DNA from: an uncultured Verrucomicrobia subdivision 3 bacterium
Lineage (GTDB): Bacteria > Verrucomicrobiota > Verrucomicrobiia > Limisphaerales > UBA11358
DNA: 24,416 nt
Assembly: GCA_903861445.1 (NCBI GenBank)
Contig: CAIOUK010000109.1
Coordinates: 1 to 24,416, forward strand
Direction of reading: 5' to 3'
Within the stretch, counting starts at the first letter, position 1; each line of letters opens with the position of its first letter. A program made the position numbers and the translations under genes. Below are positions 14,590 to 24,413 of the stretch, piece after piece. Under the pieces are notes generated by a model. That model saw nothing but the letters and a program-made list of their open reading frames with translations. It was not told the DNA's origin and did no database searches.

Positions 14590-15396
14590 ATGCCGTTTTT
14601 TTACGACACGCACGCGCATCTCGATTACGACGATTACAAGGCAGATTTCGCCGACGTGCTCGCGCGAGCGCAGGCGGCGGGCATCACCAAAATCATTGCC
14701 ATCGCCACCGACCTCGACAGCAGCCGTCGCGCCCTCGCACTCGCGGAACGGCACGAACAGATTTATGCCGCCGTTGGCTGGCATCCCAGCAACGCCCACG
14801 AAGCGCCCGCCGACATTCGCCCTGCCCTGCGCGAACTCGCGCGCCATCCCAAGGCCGTCGCCATCGGCGAATGCGGGCTGGACTACTATCGCCTGCCGAG
14901 CGCAGCTGGCGGTAGCGCGGCGGAAGACGACGCTTACAAACGGAAGCAGGCGGAGATTTTTTCGCAGCAACTCGAAGTCGCGGCGGAATTGAATTTGAAC
15001 TGCGTCATCCACCAGCGCAGTTCATTCGACGATTTGTTTGCGCAAATCCAGCCGTTCGCCAGCCAGACGCGCGGCGTATTTCACTGCTTTGGCGAAAGCG
15101 TGGAGCGTTTGCAAAAGATTTTGGCGCTCGGCTGGCTGGTGAGTTACACCGGCATCGTCACCTTCAAGAACGGCCAGAACATCCGCGACGCCATGGCCGC
15201 GACGCCGCTGGATCGGCTTATGCTGGAAACGGATTGCCCATATCTCGCGCCGGTGCCGTATCGCGGCAAGCGCTGCGAACCGGCCTATGTGAAAGAGATC
15301 GCCGAAACCGTCGCGCAGGTGAAGCTGTGTTCGCTGGAGGAATTAAGCGCGGCAACCTGCCACACCGCGCACGAATTTTTCCCGAAGCTCACGTGA
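14590..15396 (+). CDS. tatD: TatD-family metal-dependent DNase
   Basis: Predicted cytoplasmic TIM-barrel metallohydrolase with 3'-5' DNase activity in characterised relatives, 268 residues. The metal ligands are in place: DTHAHLD at the N-terminus, Glu in IGECGLDYY, His in CVIHQRSSFDD, His in VFHCFGES and Asp in LETDCPYLAP. I prefer the ATG at 14590 because family members start only a few residues before the DTHxHLD motif; an in-frame ATG at 14551 would add 13 residues. An insert after GLDYYR (LPSAAGGSAAEDD) is longer than in E. coli TatD. The same fold is used by YcfH and YjjV, so the exact paralogue is uncertain. The gene diverges from the LOG gene and is followed by a hydrolase 125 bases later. 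Confidence 0.93.
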   Translation: MPFFYDTHAHLDYDDYKADFADVLARAQAAGITKIIAIATDLDSSRRALALAERHEQIYAAVGWHPSNAHEAPADIRPALRELARHPKAVAIGECGLDYYRLPSAAGGSAAEDDAYKRKQAEIFSQQLEVAAELNLNCVIHQRSSFDDLFAQIQPFASQTRGVFHCFGESVERLQKILALGWLVSYTGIVTFKNGQNIRDAMAATPLDRLMLETDCPYLAPVPYRGKRCEPAYVKEIAETVAQVKLCSLEELSAATCHTAHEFFPKLT

Positions 15397-15521
15397 GCAT
15401 CTGAACTGGAAATTTTCTAGACGCCAACGCTGGATGCCACAAAGCCGGCCATTGTTTCTATCAATAGCGAAAGATGTTTTATCAATTCTGCCGCCGGCCA
15501 GCCGCCAGATAGACTGCGGGC

Positions 15522-16337
15522 ATGAAGGCATTGAATACAAAACCTAAAGCCCCGATGCCGGGAGCGCAGACCGGCCCGGATGACGAGCAATTGCGCCTGC
15601 GGATTCATGGCGACGCCTCATTGCCGACTTTGATTTACCTGCCCGGTTTGCATGGTGACTGGACGATCATCGGCGGCTTCCGCCACGCGCTCGCAGGTCG
15701 GGTGCGGTTTGTGGAGTTCACCTATCCCCGCACGCTGGACTGGTCGCTGGACGATTACGCGGCCGCCATCGAAGCCGCTCTGGCGCAAAACGGCATCACC
15801 ACCGGCTGGCTGCTTGGCGAATCTTACGGCTCACAAATCGTGTGGCCGCTGGTCGCGCGCGGCAAATTTCCGGCGCAGGGCGTGATTCTCGCCGGCGGCT
15901 TTGTGAAACATCCGCTGCGCGGCACTGTCCGGCTGGCGGAAAAGCTGGCGGGAAAAATTCCGCTGGCTGTGGTGGTGTGGCTCCTGTTCAGCTACGCGAA
16001 AATTGCGCGCTACCGCTTTCGGCGTTCGCCGAAAACGCTTGAAAACATTGATGAATTTATCGCGCGCCGGACGGAGCTGGACCGCCGCGCCGCGCAGCAT
16101 CGCCTGCACTTGATTGCGGAAAACGACCCACGCGAAACGGCCATGGAAACCCGGCTGCCGATTTATGGCCTCTCCGGTTTGCTCGATCCGGTGGTGCCGT
16201 GCTCGCCCGTGCGGCGCTGGCTGATGAAAAATTGTCCGGCCCTGCGCGAATACAAAATCATCCGTTCCGCCGACCACAACGTCCTCGGCACCGCGTCAAA
16301 GGAATCAGCGGAACAGATTTTGAAATGGATTTGCTGA
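15522..16337 (+). CDS. Alpha/beta-hydrolase fold protein
   Basis: Predicted cytoplasmic serine hydrolase of 271 residues; substrate unknown. The fold is clear: an oxyanion-hole region LIYLPGLHGDW (about 37-47), the nucleophile elbow GESYG with S101, a lid-like helical section (about 130-190) rich in basic and aromatic residues, a late-strand Asp in GLLDPVVP (about 218-225), and a final His in SADHNVLG. The start ATG at 15522 has no Shine-Dalgarno site. The first ~20 residues are Pro-rich and low-complexity, so a later start is possible. It is 125 bases after tatD, so co-transcription is uncertain, and it ends 7 bases from the convergent rsmI. Confidence 0.85.
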   Translation: MKALNTKPKAPMPGAQTGPDDEQLRLRIHGDASLPTLIYLPGLHGDWTIIGGFRHALAGRVRFVEFTYPRTLDWSLDDYAAAIEAALAQNGITTGWLLGESYGSQIVWPLVARGKFPAQGVILAGGFVKHPLRGTVRLAEKLAGKIPLAVVVWLLFSYAKIARYRFRRSPKTLENIDEFIARRTELDRRAAQHRLHLIAENDPRETAMETRLPIYGLSGLLDPVVPCSPVRRWLMKNCPALREYKIIRSADHNVLGTASKESAEQILKWIC

Positions 16338-16344
16338 CAGCCGC

Positions 16345-17043
16345 TTAACTTGCTCCGGCCACCAGCACCACAAACTCGCCCTTCAAACTTCGCTTCTGCG
16401 CGATGGCGAGCAGTTCTGCTGCTTTGCCGCGCAGAAACTCCTCGAACTTCTTCGTCAGCTCCCGCGCCAGCACCACATCGCGTTCGGGATAAATTTCGTT
16501 CAGCTCGCCGAGCAGCTTCTCAATGCGATACGGCGACTCGTAGAAAACCAAAGTGCCGGGAACGGTCTTCAGCGCTTCAAGCTGATTCCGCCGTTGGCCG
16601 GATTTGTGCGGCAGGAAACCGACGAAATGAAATTCCTCCGTCGGCAAACCGCTCGCCGTAAGCGCGCTGACCAGCGCGCACGCGCCCACCACCGCTTCCA
16701 CGCGGAAGCCGGCGGCGATGGCGGCTTTCACCACGCGTTCGCCGGGATCGCTGATGCCGGGACTGCCGGCGTCCGTGACCAGCGCAATTTTTTCGCCGCG
16801 CCGAAGCCGCTCGATGATTTCCTCGCTGCGCCGCGCCTCGTTGAATTGGAAATAGCTCAACAGCGGTTTGCTGATGCCAAAATGTTTCAGCAACTGCCCG
16901 GAGCGCCGCGTGTCCTCGGCGGCGACCACATCGCACTCGCGCAACACGCGCAGCGCGCGCAGCGTGATGTCCTCGAGGTTGCCAATCGGCGTGGCCACGA
17001 GGTAAAGCGTGCTGGCAGTGAGCGGCGGCAAAGCGGCGTCCAT
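16345..17043 (-). CDS. rsmI: 16S rRNA (cytidine-1402-2'-O)-methyltransferase
   Basis: SAM-dependent enzyme that 2'-O-methylates C1402 in the decoding centre of 16S rRNA, using the tetrapyrrole-methylase fold. Its 232 residues are shorter than E. coli RsmI (286), which has an extra C-terminal domain. Family blocks in order are LYLVATPIGNLEDITLRAL (13-31), AAEDTRRSGQLL, VTDAGSPGISDPG (89-101), GFLPHKSGQRR, LVFYESPYRI, VLARELTKKFEE and KGEFVVLVAG. The usual PGPxA loop reads VGACA (119-123), losing both prolines. The start at 17043 gives the usual short lead-in. It is a single gene, convergent with the hydrolase and divergent from the small secreted protein. Confidence 0.95.
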   Translation of the reverse strand: MDAALPPLTASTLYLVATPIGNLEDITLRALRVLRECDVVAAEDTRRSGQLLKHFGISKPLLSYFQFNEARRSEEIIERLRRGEKIALVTDAGSPGISDPGERVVKAAIAAGFRVEAVVGACALVSALTASGLPTEEFHFVGFLPHKSGQRRNQLEALKTVPGTLVFYESPYRIEKLLGELNEIYPERDVVLARELTKKFEEFLRGKAAELLAIAQKRSLKGEFVVLVAGAS

Positions 17044-17046
17044 GGC

Positions 17047-17075
17047 TTGACTTAAACAAAATTCCGGCGTGAAAT
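17047..17075 (+). promoter_or_regulatory. Possible promoter for the small secreted protein gene
   Basis: TTGACT (17047-17052) and TGAAAT (17070-17075) are separated by 17 bases, matching sigma-70 hexamers at 5 and 4 of 6 positions. This would give a leader of about 100 bases before 17179. Spotted by eye only. Confidence 0.25.
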
Positions 17076-17178
17076 AAACCGGATTCGTTGACGAATAATA
17101 AAGGCGGCCAATGCCGTCTTTGCCAATTCATTAAACCAAACAGGCGGAATAATCCGTCGTCCATTAGATTTACACACC

Positions 17179-17616
17179 ATGAGATTTCAAAATTTATTTA
17201 CCCTATTCCTATTGTTTGCATTCGCGGTGACTTATGCTCAAGCGAAGCCTCCTACCCCTTCATCATCGGTTGCGGTTGAAGGCATCTTGATGGTCGGGGA
17301 GTTTATCGGTCCGCCAAACTACGGAGAGAGCCCGGAAAGCGACCGAATTGAGCAATCATATTTTCTCCAGTTGCCCGCTCCGCTCGTGGAACAATTACAC
17401 GGCGACAGCAACCTTTCAGCCTTTACACCCGAAGCTCGAACAACATATTTCGTTCAGCTTGTTGCGTTTGATTCAGCACAAACAAATGCTAATAAATTTA
17501 TTGGGAAAAAGGTAAAGGCGGTGGGAACACTTTTCGAGTCAGTAACAGGCCATCATCGAACACCCATTTTGATTGAGGCTCACTCGCTTTCGAAAATCAC
17601 AAAGTGGAAATGGTGA
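17179..17616 (+). CDS. Small secreted protein, DUF4431-like
   Basis: Exported protein of 145 residues; function unknown. A clean signal peptide (about 1-22, FLLFAFAVTYAQA, cleavage near AQA-KP) is followed by a single small domain. The end, VKAVGTLFESVTGHHRTPILI, resembles the GTLF...TGHHHTPV pattern I associate with DUF4431 proteins; I cannot confirm this by search. The middle has a predicted beta-rich stretch (YFLQLPAPL, TYFVQLVAFD). GC is about 46% by hand count against about 60% nearby, and codon use looks AT-richer, so lateral gain is possible. It stands alone, divergent from rsmI and convergent with the M3 peptidase gene. Its length and coherent signal peptide argue that it is real. Confidence 0.75.
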   Translation: MRFQNLFTLFLLFAFAVTYAQAKPPTPSSSVAVEGILMVGEFIGPPNYGESPESDRIEQSYFLQLPAPLVEQLHGDSNLSAFTPEARTTYFVQLVAFDSAQTNANKFIGKKVKAVGTLFESVTGHHRTPILIEAHSLSKITKWKW

Positions 17617-17697
17617 TTATCCAAACCAGCGGCCTAATATGAGGTTTGGCTGCACGTCTCGGCTAACAAACGAATAACAGCAGGCTTGCCGTAACCG

Positions 17698-19425
17698 CTA
17701 AAACTTCTTCAACTCCGCACCCGCCAGTTGAATCAGCGGCTTGATGGTCGCCGCGCTGAATTCCAGCTTGCAACCCGCCGCCGCAAACAGTTCCGGCAGC
17801 GGCCGGGAACCGCCGAGCGTTAGGGATTTTTTGTAATCGGCCAGCGCCTTCGCCTTGTTCGCCTTGGAATTCGCCCACACCTGCAACGCGCCGAGCTGCG
17901 CGATGCCGTATTCGACGTAATAAAACGGATACAAAAAGATGTGCAACTGCCGGTGCCACGAGTGCGCCCGCACTTCCTCGAAGCCGGAATAATCGACATC
18001 GCCACCAAAGCGATCCATGAGTTGCATATAAGCCGCCTTGCGCTCGGCGCGCGTGTGGCCGGGATGCGTGTAAATACAATGCTGAAACGCGTCCACCGTG
18101 GCCATCCACGGGAAAAATCCGATGATGCCTTCGAGGTGCGTCTGGCGCGCGCGCGCCGCTTCCGCCGGCACGTAAAATTCCTCGATGAACTCGTTGCCGA
18201 GCAGTTCCATCGCCATCGAGGCGACCTCGCAAAATTCAATCGGCGCGCTGCGATACGGATATAAATCTTCGCCGCGCGTGGCCTGCGCGTGGAACGCGTG
18301 ACCGGCTTCGTGCAAAATGGTTTCCACATCGCGCTGCACACCGACGGCATTCATGAAGATGAACGGCACGCGCGCCTCTGCCAGCGTGGACTGATAGCCG
18401 CCCGGTGCCTTGCCCTTGCGGTTATCGAGGTCGAGCAGCTTCTTGTCCTGCATCTCCTGAAAATTTCCCGCCAGCTCCGCGTCGAGGTGGTTGAAAATCT
18501 TCTGCGTGCGCGCCACCATTTCGCCGACATCAGCGAACGGCTTCAGCGGCGCGCGGTTCTGCGGATCCACGGCCAAATCCCACGGACGCAGCTTCTCCAA
18601 ATTTAATTTCAGCCGGCGTTCGTTCTGGATTTCGCGGACGGCGAGCATGATTTCGCTTTCAATCGCGCCGTGAAATTTTACGCAATCCGCCGGCGTGTAA
18701 TCGAACCGGCCTTTCTGGCGGAAGATGAATTCGAGATAATTGTTGAAGCCGGCGTTTTTCGCAATCTGGTGCCGCAGCTTAATTAGCTCGTCCATAATTT
18801 CCTCGCACTTATCCACGTCCTGCATACGCCGATTGGCGACCAGCATCCACGCCTCCTGCCGCAGCGCGCGGTCTGGTTCTTCCAAATAGCGGCCCATCTG
18901 CACGAGCGTCTTTTCTTCGCCGCGAAAATTCACCGTCTGCGCGCCGATGAGTTTTTGGTATTGCTGGCCGAGCTTGGCCTCCTCGGTTTCCAGCGCCACG
19001 TTTTCCAGACGGAACAGTTGGACGTGATTCGCCACATCGCGGTCAAATACTTCGTAGCGCGGTTTTGGTAGATTTTTTCGCTGCGGATGGGCGACGTAAA
19101 GTTGCTCCAGCGCAAACTGGCGCGGCTTGAGTTGCGGCTCGATGTTTTCGACGAAATGCAGAAACGCCTTTTCTGCGTCGGCATTGTCCGTGTGGCAGGT
19201 CATGGCGATGTTGCGACAGGAGCCTTCCTGATCCAGCGCGGCGGAAAGCTCGCACCAGTCCAGCAGCCATTTTTCAAACGCAGCGGCATCGGTGGCCTGT
19301 GCGGCACGCACCTCGAGTTGGTCAAACAGTGGCGCAATCTGCGGCCAGTCACCGAGGTTGATTTCGGTTGGGATGAACGAACGCGGTTTGGCGGGCGGTA
19401 ATTTTCCGAACGGCAACAAATTCAT
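17698..19425 (-). CDS. M3-family oligoendopeptidase (PepF-like)
   Basis: Cytoplasmic zinc oligopeptidase of 575 residues, in the range of PepF proteins. The active site is HEAGH at 372-376 with the third zinc ligand E400 in EFCEVASMAMELLG, 24 residues after the second His, as expected for M3. A long helical N-terminal half (about 20-350) forms the channel; the C-terminal half has FYVPAEAARARQT, HSWHRQLHIFLYPFYYVEYGIAQLGALQVW and the substrate-tyrosine region. It hydrolyses short peptides in relatives, probably for peptide recycling. The ATG at 19425 has no Shine-Dalgarno site and lies next to a bulged hairpin that separates it from the upstream C39-like gene 47 bases away. Confidence 0.94.
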   Translation of the reverse strand: MNLLPFGKLPPAKPRSFIPTEINLGDWPQIAPLFDQLEVRAAQATDAAAFEKWLLDWCELSAALDQEGSCRNIAMTCHTDNADAEKAFLHFVENIEPQLKPRQFALEQLYVAHPQRKNLPKPRYEVFDRDVANHVQLFRLENVALETEEAKLGQQYQKLIGAQTVNFRGEEKTLVQMGRYLEEPDRALRQEAWMLVANRRMQDVDKCEEIMDELIKLRHQIAKNAGFNNYLEFIFRQKGRFDYTPADCVKFHGAIESEIMLAVREIQNERRLKLNLEKLRPWDLAVDPQNRAPLKPFADVGEMVARTQKIFNHLDAELAGNFQEMQDKKLLDLDNRKGKAPGGYQSTLAEARVPFIFMNAVGVQRDVETILHEAGHAFHAQATRGEDLYPYRSAPIEFCEVASMAMELLGNEFIEEFYVPAEAARARQTHLEGIIGFFPWMATVDAFQHCIYTHPGHTRAERKAAYMQLMDRFGGDVDYSGFEEVRAHSWHRQLHIFLYPFYYVEYGIAQLGALQVWANSKANKAKALADYKKSLTLGGSRPLPELFAAAGCKLEFSAATIKPLIQLAGAELKKF

Positions 19426-19433
19426 GCGCGGAG

Positions 19434-19477
19434 TCTAGCGAAATTCCGCGCGGGGAAAATGAATTTCACTCGCTAGA
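19434..19477 (-). terminator. Bulged hairpin between the C39-like gene and the M3 peptidase gene
   Basis: TCTAGCGAAATTC (19434-19446) pairs with 19461-19477 as a 13-base stem with a 3-base bulge and a 14-base loop. The distal arm includes the TAG stop of the C39-like gene. There is no U-tract, so it may be a partial terminator or mRNA-processing hairpin rather than a classic terminator. Confidence 0.4.
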
Positions 19478-20288
19478 TTTTCCGTTTAAGCACAATGCCG
19501 GAGAACCGCCATTTGTCCGCGAATTCTGCGTAAGATAATTTTTCCAGACCATTCAATGGGTCGCCGACGATAACTTGCGAATCCGTTACCTCAAGCACTG
19601 TCACATAATGGTCAACCATGAAGCCGAACTTGACGACGGCCAGCGTCAGACCGGCACTCTTGAGTTCGGCGATGGTTTTGAATGGCTGATATTTTACCAC
19701 CAAGCCAACCTGACCATATTGCTTCAGTAAAACTTCGGCCAGAATATCCGGCGGCGTGCCGGTCGTGGAACTCGTGCCGGAAAGAATCGCGATCTGCCCT
19801 TCTTCGGCCGGAAGCCCGAGCTTGCGCAAAGCGGTAACTGCAGAAGCCGGACCGCAAGTGTAGCCGGTGTTTTGAAGACAAACGCCGTCGCCATCAACGC
19901 GGGTTTTCAGAAGAGCAAGCTGGGTTCGATTGAATAATGGCGCGAGGAATGGCCAGACCGACATAAATAAAACTATGGTGGCCGTTAAAATCGAAATCAC
20001 GACCCGGTCCCGCTTCAACGGCAAGCGTGACACAGGCGTGGTCAAAACCATTGCGGCGATGAAGCCAAATATGGCGAATTTTCTTTGCCCCATCATCATC
20101 CACGAAATCGGCGGCGTGAATGCCAGTGCCGGAATATGAATAGCCACCCCATAAATAAAAATCAAAGTGAGCGGAAGGAAGTAGCCCAACAACCAATAGG
20201 GACTGCGCCTTTTAGAAAACCACCGGCCAAGCGCCACGCCCGCCAGCGCACAAGCCAATGACCAGATGGTTCCAGTCCCAAGATTCAT
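19473..20288 (-). CDS. Membrane protein with C39-like papain-fold peptidase domain
   Basis: 271-residue protein. About four membrane helices (roughly 5-22, 30-52, 68-86 and 95-118) fill the N-terminal half. The C-terminal half (about 130-271) is a C39-type cysteine-peptidase domain: C145 in NTGYTCGPASAVTALRKLGL, H227 in FMVDHYVTVLEV and D243 in VGDPLNGLEK. Bacteriocin exporters place C39 at the N-terminus of an ABC transporter; here there is no ABC domain, so it is a stand-alone membrane-anchored member, possibly facing the periplasm. Substrate unknown; no Gly-Gly leader peptide gene is seen nearby. The GC content looks lower than neighbours. It is followed on the same strand by the M3 oligopeptidase after 47 bases and a hairpin, so a peptide-processing pair is possible but unproven. 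Confidence 0.85.
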   Translation of the reverse strand: MNLGTGTIWSLACALAGVALGRWFSKRRSPYWLLGYFLPLTLIFIYGVAIHIPALAFTPPISWMMMGQRKFAIFGFIAAMVLTTPVSRLPLKRDRVVISILTATIVLFMSVWPFLAPLFNRTQLALLKTRVDGDGVCLQNTGYTCGPASAVTALRKLGLPAEEGQIAILSGTSSTTGTPPDILAEVLLKQYGQVGLVVKYQPFKTIAELKSAGLTLAVVKFGFMVDHYVTVLEVTDSQVIVGDPLNGLEKLSYAEFADKWRFSGIVLKRKI

Positions 20289-20338
20289 TTCATGGAAAGA
20301 TTAAACGCGCTGCTAACTAAAGAAATAAAATTCAGGAA

Positions 20339-22612
<2,274 letters not shown>

Positions 22613-22664
22613 CGCACGGAGCTTTCGTCGAATTTACATTTTGGGTCGGAGCGCTTTTGCCGAC

Positions 22665-22679
22665 GTAAAGCCGCTTTAC
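22665..22679. promoter_or_regulatory. Dyad overlapping a candidate -35 in the divergent gap
   Basis: GTAAAG and CTTTAC form a perfect 6-base dyad around CCG in the 96-base gap between the divergent ATPase gene and the coiled-coil protein gene. It overlaps the candidate -35 of the latter, which is where an operator would sit. No regulator gene adjoins it, and it does not match the CopY TACAnnTGTA site. Confidence 0.35.
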
Positions 22680-22702
22680 TCTTTTTAACGCGGGGCTAGA
22701 AT
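22675..22702 (+). promoter_or_regulatory. Candidate promoter, possibly leaderless
   Basis: TTTACT (22675-22680), 16 bases, then TAGAAT (22697-22702), a 5 of 6 match to the -10 consensus. A transcript starting 6-7 bases later would begin at or next to the ATG at 22709, which also lacks a Shine-Dalgarno site. Confidence 0.4.
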
Positions 22703-22708
22703 CGCCTC

Positions 22709-23380
22709 ATGGCTGGCGAATACGATTCCACCGAATTTATTGACACCGATTTTCTCGCACAAAAATCGCCCTCATCTGCGGCCACATCCGGCTATGGCCG
22801 CACGCCGTCGCCCGACGACGTGAACCGCAAGGTGGTCGAGGCACAGCAAAAACTCGTCGAACTCAAGCGCGCGCAGGAGGAACTCGAGCGCGAACGCGCC
22901 GGCCTCGAGGAATTACGCCGCCGCCAAAATGAATTCACTACCGGCCGCGATGAAATCGTCCAGAACCTCACGCGCGGACTTGGCCTGCTCGAAGAAGCCG
23001 AGTTTGTCGCCCGCCGCGATGCCGAGCAGATGGTCAAGACCATCGCCGACTTTCGTGCGGCAATGGCGAAGGTGCAGGCCATCAACGACGCAACCTGGAC
23101 AAAGGAAAATTTTCAGGTGGAACTGACCCGCGCGCTGACCACGATTGAAAACGCGCGGATGGAATGGAATTCCGCGCGCTTGAAAATCTCCGCGCTCGCG
23201 GGCGAAACCAAAAATGCCGCCGCGCCGCTGGATAAAAATTCTCCCGCCGCCGCCGCGCCGTCGCTGGCGGAACTGCCGTTCGGCCAGCTCTGCAAAATCG
23301 GGCTGGCAATGACTTGGCCGCTGCTGCTCGTGGCGCTCGGCGCGCTGGGCATCTTCATCGCGATTCTTCTCCGCAAGTGA
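22709..23380 (+). CDS. Coiled-coil, C-terminally membrane-anchored protein, function unknown
   Basis: Not recognised. It has 223 residues. A short acidic N-terminus (about 1-35) is followed by a long charged helix with heptad character (about 38-80, VVEAQQKLVELKRAQEELER and onward), a second helical region (about 85-165), an Ala/Pro-rich linker (about 168-185) and a single C-terminal membrane helix (about 200-221, GLAMTWPLLLVALGALGIFIAILL). It should therefore be a tail-anchored cytoplasmic coiled coil. It is followed after one base by another tail-anchored protein and then ogt, so the two hypotheticals probably work together, perhaps as a scaffold at the membrane. That role is inference. High-GC codon use matches the neighbours. 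Confidence 0.8.
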   Translation: MAGEYDSTEFIDTDFLAQKSPSSAATSGYGRTPSPDDVNRKVVEAQQKLVELKRAQEELERERAGLEELRRRQNEFTTGRDEIVQNLTRGLGLLEEAEFVARRDAEQMVKTIADFRAAMAKVQAINDATWTKENFQVELTRALTTIENARMEWNSARLKISALAGETKNAAAPLDKNSPAAAAPSLAELPFGQLCKIGLAMTWPLLLVALGALGIFIAILLRK

Positions 23381-23381
23381 C

Positions 23382-23900
23382 ATGGGCTTGCTGAACAAAA
23401 AGCCGGACCTGATTTCCGATAAGGCGCGCGCGCTGACGGCGGAAATCGCCGCCTTGGAGGCCGAAATCAAAAAACTCGACTCGCAGGTGGCGCGCCCGGC
23501 GGCGCCCAAACTGCGTTCCACCGCCATGCCGCAGGGCGAAACCATTTTCCGCCCCGCCGAAAAACCTGCGCCCGCGCCAATGCCCAAAATCAGCGAGCCC
23601 GTTTTCGAGAAAATCAATCAGACCCGGCTCACCTCATCCAGCGGGCACGAAACCACGGAATTGTTCAATAACCTCGGCGTGCGCAAATACGACCTGCCCG
23701 CGCTGTTCAACCGATTGCGTAATCATTTTCGCGGACCAACCACGAGTAATCCGCGCTTGGTAAATTATCTCGCCGCCGGCGGCGTGCAGGGCTTGCGCCC
23801 GCTGCGCTACGAAAAGCGCGTGGCGCGGAACCGTTTTTTTGCGCTGGTCATCGTGGTCACCGCCGTGCTGCTGGGGCTGTTTTTAATGCTGAGACATTGA
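23382..23900 (+). CDS. Tail-anchored protein, function unknown
   Basis: Not recognised. It has 172 residues. A short N-terminal coiled coil (about 10-38, DKARALTAEIAALEAEIKKL) is followed by a Pro/Ala-rich linker (about 40-75), a compact conserved-looking region (about 90-140, TELFNNLGVRKYDLPALFNRL, then NYLAAGGVQGLRPLRYEKR) and a C-terminal membrane helix (about 151-170, FFALVIVVTAVLLGLFLML). It starts one base after the preceding gene and its stop abuts the ogt start (TGAATG), so all three are likely one transcript with coupled translation. The architecture mirrors the upstream protein, suggesting partners. No enzyme motif is seen. Confidence 0.8.
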   Translation: MGLLNKKPDLISDKARALTAEIAALEAEIKKLDSQVARPAAPKLRSTAMPQGETIFRPAEKPAPAPMPKISEPVFEKINQTRLTSSSGHETTELFNNLGVRKYDLPALFNRLRNHFRGPTTSNPRLVNYLAAGGVQGLRPLRYEKRVARNRFFALVIVVTAVLLGLFLMLRH

Positions 23901-24413
23901 ATGAAAAAAACGCTGTTCAAAATTCCGGCCGTCACGCCGGACGGCGAATTCCTTGCCGGCTATTCGGAAAACGGTCTGACGGAATTAAGTTTTCCCCATC
24001 CGGGCGGGCGGTCTGCCCGCGCCGCCAAGAAGGAAATCATCCCCGCCAAAATGCGCGGCTGGCACGCTGCGACGGAAGCGGCGCTCAAAAAAATTCTGGC
24101 TGGTCGCGCGCCCGTAAAATTTCCACCGCTGGATTTGGTGGGGACGGATTTTCAGAAAAAAGTCTGGCACGCGCTGCGGAAGATTTCTTTTGGTCAGACC
24201 AAAAGCTATGGCAAAATTGCGCGTGCCATCGGCCGGCCGAAAGCCGTGCGCGCGGTGGGCGGGGCGTGCGGGGCAAATCCGATTCCCGTTTTGATCCCGT
24301 GCCATCGCGTGCTGGCGGCGAATGGAAAAATCGGCGGCTTTTCGGGCGGATTAGAATGGAAACGCCGTTTGCTGGCGCGGGAAGGAATCTGTTTATCCGT
24401 TGGCGGGTCGTAA
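23901..24413 (+). CDS. ogt: Methylated-DNA--[protein]-cysteine S-methyltransferase
   Basis: Suicide DNA-repair protein that moves a methyl or alkyl group from O6-alkylguanine to its own cysteine. Its 170 residues are normal for Ogt. A divergent N-terminal domain (about 1-80) is followed by the conserved C-terminal domain: FQKKVWHALRKISFGQTKSYG (84-104), the arginine finger R117 in KAVRAVGGACGANP, and the acceptor C134 in LIPCHRVLAANGKIGGFSGG. The start is fused to the previous stop (TGAATG), so it is translated from the same mRNA as the two tail-anchored proteins. Within the gene, GCGGGC/GCCCGC at 24004-24020 forms a small GC-rich palindrome in the variable N-terminal part. The gene ends 3 bases before the window edge. 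Confidence 0.95.
   Translation: MKKTLFKIPAVTPDGEFLAGYSENGLTELSFPHPGGRSARAAKKEIIPAKMRGWHAATEAALKKILAGRAPVKFPPLDLVGTDFQKKVWHALRKISFGQTKSYGKIARAIGRPKAVRAVGGACGANPIPVLIPCHRVLAANGKIGGFSGGLEWKRRLLAREGICLSVGGS

Noticed and set aside
17621..17649. CCAAACC/GGTTTGG inverted repeat after the secreted protein gene
   Set aside because: A 7-base stem with a 15-base loop and no U-tract; too weak to call a terminator.
19473..20288. Bacteriocin export system around the C39 domain
   Set aside because: No ABC ATPase, HlyD-like protein or Gly-Gly leader peptide is found nearby.
24004..24020. GCGGGC/GCCCGC palindrome in ogt as another translated element
   Set aside because: Only 6-base arms in a GC-rich coding stretch; chance is a fair explanation and it lacks the AGCCAC edge.
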